Assembly (NCBI GenBank): GCA_022606425.2
Contig: JAHDVF020001048.1
Span: 496,001-560,000 of the forward strand
Length of the DNA: 64,000 nucleotides
Origin: Lepidostoma basale
Taxonomy: Eukaryota > Arthropoda > Insecta > Trichoptera > Lepidostomatidae
Reading direction: 5' to 3'
Shown here: piece after piece, positions 61,701 to 64,000 of the stretch
Numbering within the stretch: position 1 is the stretch's first letter
Layout of the letters: each line of letters starts with the position of its first letter
Translations under genes and position numbers: made by a program
The notes under the pieces: model-generated
What the model saw: the letters and a program-made list of their open reading frames with translations, nothing else
Told to the model about the DNA's origin: nothing
The model's database searches: none

Positions 61701-61961
61701 GTATGGACGTGGTTTACCCTGTTTACTTTGGGCCAGTTTTACAATGACGTCGAGACTGCCTTGGGGTCCTACGGCGTCTTCTGGCTCTTTTGTGGAGTGG
61801 CCGTCTGCGGGTCATTATTCTGCTTTTTCGTCGTGCCTGAGACCAGGGGCAAGACCCTGGAAGAGATCGTCGAAATCCTCGATCCCAGACTCAAGAAAAA
61901 GGGAATAGAGAATAACGGATTTGACAAGAACGCTGAAATCGAAGATGAAAAAGATTTGTGA
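40625..61961 (+). CDS. Gene C: sugar-porter-like MFS transporter (Tret1/SLC2 type), complete, 8 exons
   Basis: Exons: 40625-40709, 49436-49665, 50111-50434, 54240-54381, 56407-56472, 57675-57892, 59360-59560, 61671-61961; stop at 61959-61961. They join in frame into 518 codons. Intron phases equal those of gene B, and exons 1, 2, 3, 6 and 7 have identical lengths, so B and C are tandem duplicates. Motifs: DKWGRK (89-94), APMYSLEVGSLHVRG (138-152), PETPTYL (200-206), EKVGRK (350-355), GVGPVPY (406-412) and PETRG (478-482). Expected to be a 12-TM plasma-membrane carrier. As in gene B, the GLUT TM7 QQ-x-S-G-x-N motif is altered (QSYVGVF), the TM10 Trp is Tyr, and the Arg after TM10 is His. The C-terminal tail is longer and acidic (ends EDEKDL). 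Substrate cannot be assigned. Confidence 0.9.
40785..41700 (-). mobile_element. LINE-G-related copy (ATTTC tail)
   Basis: (ATTTC)n at 40790-40815, 3' UTR, then ORF2: LVRSRLEYSSVIWSPPGIRY, SLMVERVQKKFLRFLYLRE. A 182-codon frame (41129-41677) is open. The right part shows a LINE-G 3' UTR in a different register, suggesting a chimeric or internally rearranged copy. Confidence 0.72.
41755..42485 (-). mobile_element. LINE-G-related copy (AATTT tail)
   Basis: (TTTAA)n tail at 41758-41780, then LLYNSLVRSRLEFSSIIWAP, VERVQKKFLRYLYLREC in a 114-codon frame (42155-42499). Confidence 0.75.
42486..42630 (+). mobile_element. LINE-K tail
   Basis: Reads TGLVLVEDLLKDGRTAGDLP as in 10058-10585. Confidence 0.65.
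42655..43863 (-). mobile_element. LINE-P copy with reverse transcriptase core
   Basis: Longest RT-bearing fragment. Minus strand: DYKKAFDSIAQWEIV (motif A), RGVRQGDTMSPKLFTLVLES (motif B), LSNLRFAEVSEDLEEH where the catalytic FADD has become FAE, then LRRKVYATCILPVITYGLET. Broken by several stops. Intron 1 of gene C. Confidence 0.8.
43868..44590 (-). mobile_element. LINE-G copy
   Basis: Tail AAATCAAATC at 43871, 3' UTR, ORF2 end (LPLVTPVGRAISLLN, SSEIDVFHVSE) in an open 118-codon frame, then a shift to ERVQKKFLRYLYMREYGSY (44265-44552). Confidence 0.82.
44612..44790 (+). mobile_element. SINE body
   Basis: GGCGATGGCAGTGTGATTGT to CCAAACGACCTGTTGTGTAC; the tRNA-like head is missing. Confidence 0.68.
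44830..45020 (+). pseudogene. Mariner transposase C-terminal fragment
   Basis: One frame reads EVIADTSVYFESKDKSFYKK-DIEKLKEQ, then TGA where the family has Trp, then NGCISLEDKHVDELN. This is the end of mariner transposase (FxSKDxxFYxxGIxxLxxRWxxCI-x-LxGxYVDE). Preceded by the SINE. Confidence 0.68.
45020..45170 (-). other. Unidentified minus-strand open stretch
   Basis: After a TTATTGCAG acceptor-like site the minus strand reads VIKANPNDFPSYLIKDLVID and IFDMEHITQQVLGLTNENFF. Not recognised; could be an old captured exon or chance. Confidence 0.25.
45301..45835 (+). mobile_element. Solo LTR, copy 1
   Basis: Starts TGTAGGTGATCCACATAAGT and ends AACTCTCACCACATCCTCCA. Contains a TATA-like GCATATAAAAGCGG and AATAAACGC polyadenylation-like site. 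A short internal deletion near its left end relative to copies 2 and 3. Confidence 0.65.
45838..46292 (+). mobile_element. LINE-K fragment with YADD
   Basis: Reads ICYADDAVLIANSEDDLQRL, ISIDKTKSMVTSRQPVRCKL, ESKIRIYKTCVRSIMTSGIE, one open frame through 46293. The catalytic YADD is intact. Confidence 0.8.
46495..47065. repeat. FB foldback
   Basis: Plus arm from TGTATCTCAATAGAGACGAA; the right end is a short inverted segment (TTTTTTGTGAATGTATACTT and reverse at 47048). Flanked by a diverged direct repeat (46375-46480 and 47245-47345). Confidence 0.65.
47070..47555. other. Unassigned intron 1 DNA of gene C
   Basis: Apart from the direct repeat with 46375-46480 and a small LINE-T scrap (about 47458-47500) nothing is recognised. 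Confidence 0.35.
47560..48265 (+). mobile_element. SINE split by an RTE-like LINE
   Basis: SINE head and B box to 47640, resuming at 48184 with TCACACTCTCTTTGGTCTGG. The insert is bounded by the 8-bp duplication GTCACACT (47633-47640, 48184-48191). Confidence 0.82.
47641..48183 (+). mobile_element. RTE-like LINE in the SINE, intact frame
   Basis: Open to 48161: LENHQTIIRTVVTYGCEAWT, LDTFERRVLRRIMGPVSDG, RLNRLRWAGHVQRMPSSRTP, GRPRLRWEDEVGRDGAKLLR, ending AAGAAGAAG. 5' truncated, 543 bp. Confidence 0.85.
48290..48750. other. No recognisable feature
   Basis: Contains a 96-codon open frame (48443-48733) without recognisable motifs and a loose palindrome near 48310-48390. Probably non-coding. 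Confidence 0.3.
48754..49361 (-). mobile_element. Solo LTR, copy 2 (complete)
   Basis: 608 bp; minus strand begins TGTAGGTTATTGACCTCGCA and ends CACCACATCCCCCAA; 5-bp duplication GATAT (48749-48753, 49362-49366). No internal region. Confidence 0.75.
49436..49665 (+). CDS. Gene C exon 2 (TM1-TM2, DKWGRK)
   Basis: Acceptor TGTCCTCAG ends at 49435; donor GTCAGT begins at 49666; 230 nt. It encodes CMTAFAYGAGIGWVSP, the PLTPSQAAAVASL loop, TM2 and VDKWGRK. An LTR copy ends about 75 bp upstream. GC content is far above the surrounding intron. Confidence 0.91.
49745..50080 (-). repeat. FB half copy
   Basis: From CATCTTCATAGATGGCGCAT to GTATACATTAAAAAAAAAAC on the plus strand; fills most of intron 2 of gene C. 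Confidence 0.68.
50111..50434 (+). CDS. Gene C exon 3 (TM3-TM6, PETPTYL)
   Basis: Acceptor GATTGGCAG ends at 50110; donor GTAAAT begins at 50435; 324 nt, phase 0 at both ends. It encodes ARILAGAGGGASM, PMYSLEVGSLHVRGALGS, TM5-TM6 and PETPTYL. Very GC-rich third positions. Confidence 0.93.
50505..51070 (-). mobile_element. LINE-T copy with intact 197-codon frame
   Basis: Open frame 50527-51120 covers IGNKNLSMKAKTAIHNRVLV, PTLMYGSEAWNWQKKDEIRI, SLRWFGHMERMDGERM, GRPRKTWHDQINQILKVGHV. Tail AAACAAACAAACAAACC on the left in place of TTAG. Confidence 0.83.
51075..51420. other. No recognisable feature
   Basis: AT-rich intron 3 of gene C. Confidence 0.4.
51421..52555 (-). mobile_element. LINE-T copy with RT motif, split by LINE-G
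   Basis: Tail AACTAACTAACTAACTAACC at 51423; body to 51841; resumes 52157. Its right end reads LLCADDAVLLADNEHELQ (about 52450-52500), showing that LINE-T carries a reverse transcriptase with a -ADD- site. The longest LINE-T copy. Confidence 0.8.
51842..52156 (+). mobile_element. LINE-G 3' end nested in LINE-T
   Basis: Starts CAGACAACACAGATTG, ends GATTTGATTTGATTT, and interrupts GAGATCTCATTT / CTACTGCATTTATTC of the host element. Confidence 0.82.
52908..53517 (+). mobile_element. LINE-P in FB
   Basis: Bounded by the 10-bp duplication GTGTTCGTAG (52898-52907, 53518-53527). Reads RLKCTQRSMERQILGVSLRD, EEIRRRTRVADVMDRVAKLK and RPPMRWTDDIVKRVGKSWIQ; (AAG)n tail. Confidence 0.85.
53574..53946 (+). 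mobile_element. LINE-K in FB
   Basis: Bounded by GATTGTTTAAC and GATCGCTTAAC (two differences). Reads RTSEMKVLRSITGKTLRDRV, RNVDIGKTCEIEDIVQWSRS, and an (AAG)n tail. Confidence 0.78.
54240..54381 (+). CDS. Gene C exon 4 (central cytoplasmic loop)
   Basis: Acceptor GATTTTTAG ends at 54239; donor GTAAAT begins at 54382; 142 nt, ending in phase 1. It begins EALKSIAWLRNT like gene B exon 4 and is two codons longer. The middle is divergent, as expected for the cytoplasmic loop. Confidence 0.85.
54425..54962 (+). mobile_element. LINE-T copy with a snap-back at its 5' junction
   Basis: Body from ATGTATGGAAGTGAAGCTTG to the (TTAG)n tail (54940-54958). Its first 29 bases are repeated in reverse just upstream (54447-54474 against 54477-54505). 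Confidence 0.78.
54965..55440. other. No recognisable feature
   Basis: AT-rich intron 4 of gene C. A degenerate hammerhead-like motif follows at about 55465-55505 (minus). Confidence 0.35.
55567..55775 (+). mobile_element. SINE, full head
   Basis: GTGGCAGATTGGCGAGAG (A box-like), GGTTCGATTCCGGGCGATAG, body, end GTAATTGGGTTG. Confidence 0.75.
55895..56160 (-). mobile_element. SINE, full, inverted to 55567-55775
   Basis: Plus-strand landmarks ACACAACAGGTCATTTGGAC, GGGAATCGAACCCAGGACCT and GTAACCACTCTGCTACGAAG. The two SINEs are inverted 120 bp apart. Confidence 0.8.
56407..56472 (+). CDS. Gene C exon 5 (end of central loop)
   Basis: Acceptor TTTTACAG ends at 56406; donor GTGAGT begins at 56473; 66 nt. 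It encodes KKIDSTEAQSIEKEMPDWKFF. Only the end (EKEMPDWKFF) is strongly conserved with gene B; the split codon at the 3' side gives Leu in C and Val in B. Confidence 0.85.
56655..56995 (-). mobile_element. LINE-K fragment
   Basis: Minus strand: TTEMETLRAIAGKTLRDRV, RNTAIREICEVEDVVRWG; CTTCTTCTTCTTC tail at 56643-56657. Confidence 0.72.
57005..57625 (+). mobile_element. HH-1 body split by LINE-G
   Basis: 57005-57255 and 57537-57625 match 3105-3400 of HH-1 (TTGTTGGCACACGCGCGTAT; CTCAAGCGCGTACGTGATAC). The LINE-G 3' end 57256-57536 with GATTT tail lies between. Confidence 0.78.
57675..57892 (+). CDS. Gene C exon 6 (TM7-TM8, EKVGRK)
   Basis: Acceptor CTTTGCAG ends at 57674; donor GTTTGT begins at 57893; 218 nt as in gene B. 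It encodes TSRASLKAFFM, TM7 with AQSYVGVFAMVSF, AGSTLSPDNAT, TM8 and VEKVGRK. An LTR copy begins about 30 bp after the donor. Confidence 0.9.
57918..58765 (-). mobile_element. LTR copy 3, split by a MITE
   Basis: 57918-58229 and 58497-58765 are the two halves of the LTR seen at 48754-49361. The break matches CGCTTTTATATGTTTTGC of copy 2. Confidence 0.75.
58234..58492. mobile_element. Long-TIR MITE in the LTR
   Basis: CGCACCGTGAGTGTAAAACC at the left pairs with the right end over more than 100 bp with few changes; flanked by ATAT on both sides (58230-58233, 58493-58496). 259 bp hairpin. Confidence 0.75.
58778..58985 (+). mobile_element. LINE-T fragment
   Basis: ATGTATGGAAGCGAAGCATG to TCGTTAAAATGGTTTGGATA; decayed. 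Confidence 0.62.
59098..59302. mobile_element. Mariner-type MITE
   Basis: TATA-AGGGTGTTTTTTTTAGAGGT at the left and ACCTCTAAAAAGACCCTATA at the right, with TA at both ends. A half copy sits immediately left (about 59068-59085) and another at 18365-18475. Confidence 0.6.
59360..59560 (+). CDS. Gene C exon 7 (TM9-TM10)
   Basis: Acceptor ATTTTTAAG ends at 59359; donor GTGAGA begins at 59561; 201 nt. It encodes TM9, MATYFYFQSQDYNMSSVGW and TM10 with GVGPVPYILPNEMF. A LINE-K copy starts about 25 bp after the donor. Confidence 0.9.
59583..60290 (-). mobile_element. LINE-K copy with YADD end
   Basis: Closely resembles 10055-10805: KACVRQIITYGVEARADTVR, LRTIAGKTLRDRVRN and at the right YADDAI. Smaller because of two deletions. 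Confidence 0.78.
60330..60515 (+). mobile_element. LINE 3' end
   Basis: NIRKILEKLNRPGDNSLHRA, RDKSRLTTIVELVKSREPRE then an AAGAAGAAGAA tail. Confidence 0.55.
60516..60725 (+). mobile_element. SINE with (AAT) end
   Basis: GGATTCGATTTCCGGCGATG, body, and the alternative end TTTGGCTC...AACAAAATAATAA, as at 370-540. Confidence 0.7.
60900..61560 (+). mobile_element. LINE-T copy split by hAT MITE
   Basis: LINE-T body 60900-61216, resuming 61466-61560 with (TTAG)n-like tail. A tail scrap on the other strand lies at 60728-60785. Confidence 0.72.
61217..61465. mobile_element. hAT MITE copy 3
   Basis: CAGTGGCGGTACTCCTATAG to CCGCCACTG; perfect 8-bp duplication TTCGAGAG (61209-61216, 61466-61473). 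249 bp, same length as copy 2. Confidence 0.87.
61671..61961 (+). CDS. Gene C exon 8 (TM11-TM12, PETRG, stop)
   Basis: Acceptor TTATTTCAG ends at 61670; reads to TGA at 61959-61961. It begins AHGIGFTIL, then QFYNDVETALGSYG, TM12, VVPETRGKTLEEI and an acidic tail. Confidence 0.92.
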   Translation, partial: AHGIGFTILSVWTWFTLFTLGQFYNDVETALGSYGVFWLFCGVAVCGSLFCFFVVPETRGKTLEEIVEILDPRLKKKGIENNGFDKNAEIEDEKDL

Positions 61962-62169
61962 AATGTGTGAGATTGTCTTGGTTGTTAGGATGTTTGTTAT
62001 CTCGTACGTGTCGTGAAGATAGAGACGAAGCGATCATGTTGGCAAGACAACTATCTGCATAATTTATCTTAAATTATAGACATTTATTTATTTTTACGTG
62101 AACAATGATGTGAAACTCCGAATACCTGAGTATTAAATGATTGAAGACACTTGAATAGTTTCTCGTGTT

Positions 62170-62345
62170 ATCCGCTGACTTACTTCTCAAGACTATACAA
62201 TTCTTGAAGAGTTTTAGGTTCCTTGATAATGCTATTCCAAGCTCCTCAATCCATCACCATTATTGCTCCCAGCAGTCCATTTCATCCAGCTAAGCCAGAA
62301 CATCATCCATTAGGCCATCCAATAGGCCCTCTCTAGGCCTTCTTT
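62170..62345 (-). mobile_element. LINE fragment
   Basis: Decayed copy of the 15276-15620 family (CTCAAGACTATACAATTCTT to GGCCCTCTCTAGGCCTT). Confidence 0.55.
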
Positions 62346-62413
62346 GTTGGCAATCTTTGGAATTATTTATTGTTGATATTAAATATATTAATTGTATAAA
62401 ACATGAAACATAT

Positions 62414-62419
62414 AATAAA
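62414..62419 (+). terminator. Candidate polyadenylation signal of gene C
   Basis: AATAAA about 450 bp after the gene C stop codon. No closer canonical hexamer was noticed, but a LINE fragment (62170-62345) lies in between, so the assignment is weak. Confidence 0.25.
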
Positions 62420-62734
62420 ATATTATCGATGCGTTTTTTTACTTTATTAATCAATGCTTGAAGTTGTTGTTTTTGGACTTTGTCGTTGAACCATGTCCAA
62501 CTTGTCGTTGGACATGGTTCATTTTCAGCACAATATACTTGTTTAGAGCTGCTGTATCAAGGGTAGAAAAAGTCATGATGTTGTCCAACTAGCCATGATG
62601 TCGTTGTTGAGAGGAATAAGAAGATCATAATATTTTACTCTATATTGATTCCTATTGTGCGACTGGCCCTAGCGGCCTTCGACTAGTATAAAAAGAAGAT
62701 GGACAATGACTGTTAATGAATAACACATAATCTT

Positions 62735-63205
62735 CTACTTCTTCTTCCTCAGCCTATTCCCGTCCACTCCTGGACAAATGTCTCCTCCATTCGCTTCCAT
62801 GTCACTCTGTCCTGTGCAGACTGCATCCAGGTTATTCCGACGTGTTTGTTCAGATCATCCTTCCACCGTAGTTGCGGTCGCCCTGCACTTCTCTTTGCCG
62901 TCCACGGTCTCCAAGTCAGCGTCTTCTTGTCCACTTTTCATCTGAGTTTCTGGCTACGTGACCTGTCTATTGCCATTTTAGAGTCGCCACCCGGTGGATA
63001 ATGTCAGTGACCTTTGTTTTTTCTCTCACCGTATCGTTTCTGACTCTGTCTCTTATGCTTATTCCTAACATGGCTCTCTCCACGGCTCTTTGGGTCACTC
63101 GTAGTTTCTCGGTACTTTGTTTGGACAATGTAACAGTTTCAAGACCATAAGTACCAACTGGCAGAACGCAGGCTTCATAGACTTTTCGTTTCAGGTTGAT
63201 CATAA
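62735..63205 (-). mobile_element. LINE-P copy
   Basis: Two frames: NLKRKVYEACVLPVGTYGLE, LRVTQRAVERAMLGISIRD (62967-63203), then RPWTAKRSAGRPQLRWKDDL, WMQSAQDRVTWKRMEETFVQ (62749-62934). CTTCTTCTTCC tail. Confidence 0.78.
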
Positions 63206-63224
63206 TCTACTGGTTTGATAATAT

Positions 63225-63600
63225 GATCTTAAGAATGATCATGGGACCCAGACGTGGAGATACAGCGAGATCTTGGAGGCAAAGGAGCAATCAAAAGATT
63301 TTTTCAATGACCCAGCTGACATTTATAATGTGTACAGTGAGAGCCAGTCGCCTAGCCTAGGATTGGCACGTATGGCGAGCTGTAGATACCAGAGGAATCA
63401 AGACCCCGTACGCGTCAAGACCAGCTGGAGTAAGACCTCTAGGAAGGCTTAGACAGTGCCTAATGGATAATGTTCTGGCCGATCTGGCTAGGCTAAGAGC
63501 AAAAGGTGCTGGATTGAGGAGCTTGGGATAAAATCATCAAGGAGGCTAAAACTCTTCAACAGTTCTATGCCCATACGAAGTAAGAAGTAAGTGGATATGG
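63225..63600 (+). mobile_element. LINE 3' end (same family as 15276-15620)
   Basis: VRPLGRLRQCLMDNVLADLA-type frame with stops, ending in KIIKEAKTLQQFYAHTK. Confidence 0.6.
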
Positions 63601-63604
63601 AAAC

Positions 63605-64000
63605 GTTACAAGTAGAAACGAGTCAAAGTATTGCACGTATTGTTTGACCATGAAAAGTAAGTAATATTTTAAGTCCAGATGTATTGTGTACAAAATATTA
63701 ATGTAAAATCTTTAAGCAAAGTAGTAAATGTAATAAACTGCTGTATCATTGTTGCTATTTAAATAGCCAGATATCATTTTGGACACCTTATCTTTGTTCG
63801 TAGTTAGATAGATCCATCTGTGGACATTCTTAGATAAATTACGTAAATTTTTCAGACGTTATCTGAAGCGGTATATTTCTTTTGAATGATTTATCAGGCA
63901 ACAAATCAAATGTCGCCATTGTTATATCACTTGTGACTACTGCTCCACACGTGCGCGTCACGTTCAGCGCACAAAAAAAGAAGATTTAATATATCCTATA
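63605..64000. other. No recognisable feature
   Basis: AT-rich right end of the window; no exon of a fourth transporter was seen. Confidence 0.35.

Overview
This is insect nuclear DNA, most probably from a moth or butterfly. The evidence is its AT-richness, short protein-coding exons with GT-AG introns of several kilobases, and very dense young transposon debris of moth-like types: RTE/CR1-like LINE 3' ends, a tRNA-derived SINE, hAT, Harbinger and mariner pieces, and foldback repeats. The order is inferred from repeat style and protein similarity, not proven.

The only host genes I can support are three paralogous major-facilitator sugar-porter-like genes of the Tret1/SLC2 type. Gene A is on the minus strand; only exon 1 (4996-5053) and exon 2 (1430-1659) lie inside, and the rest runs off the left edge. 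Gene B (13601-31866, plus strand, 8 exons, 514 codons) and gene C (40625-61961, plus strand, 8 exons, 518 codons) look complete, with open frames, good splice sites and stop codons. B and C share intron positions and phases, and exons 2, 3, 6 and 7 have the same length in both (230, 324, 218 and 201 nt). A and B are divergent; B and C are in tandem. Both complete proteins keep the D/E-x-x-G-R-K, PES/PET and PETKG/PETRG motifs but have replaced several residues that contact sugar in GLUT-type carriers.

Almost everything else is mobile-element material, often nested. The families are: a LINE with a (TTAG)n tail (here LINE-T, about 20 pieces), a LINE with a (GATTT)n tail (LINE-G), LINEs with AAGAAG tails (LINE-K, LINE-P and relatives), a tRNA-derived SINE, a large foldback family (FB), one LTR family (three copies, all in or near gene C introns), a hAT element with 8-bp target duplications, a hAT MITE (three copies), a degraded PIF/Harbinger element, and mariner and piggyBac-like pieces. 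Several nested insertions still have readable target-site duplications.

The most interesting non-host signal is a set of short repeats on both strands (for example 2965-3066, 4418-4457, 12275-12320, 17069-17111, 27999-28037, 30262-30300). They combine a CTGANGA core, a stem whose two sides change together between copies, GAAAC, a short palindrome and C/T/A. This is close to a type I hammerhead ribozyme with a minimal stem III, as known from Penelope-like elements and retrozymes. I see no new defence or metabolic system.
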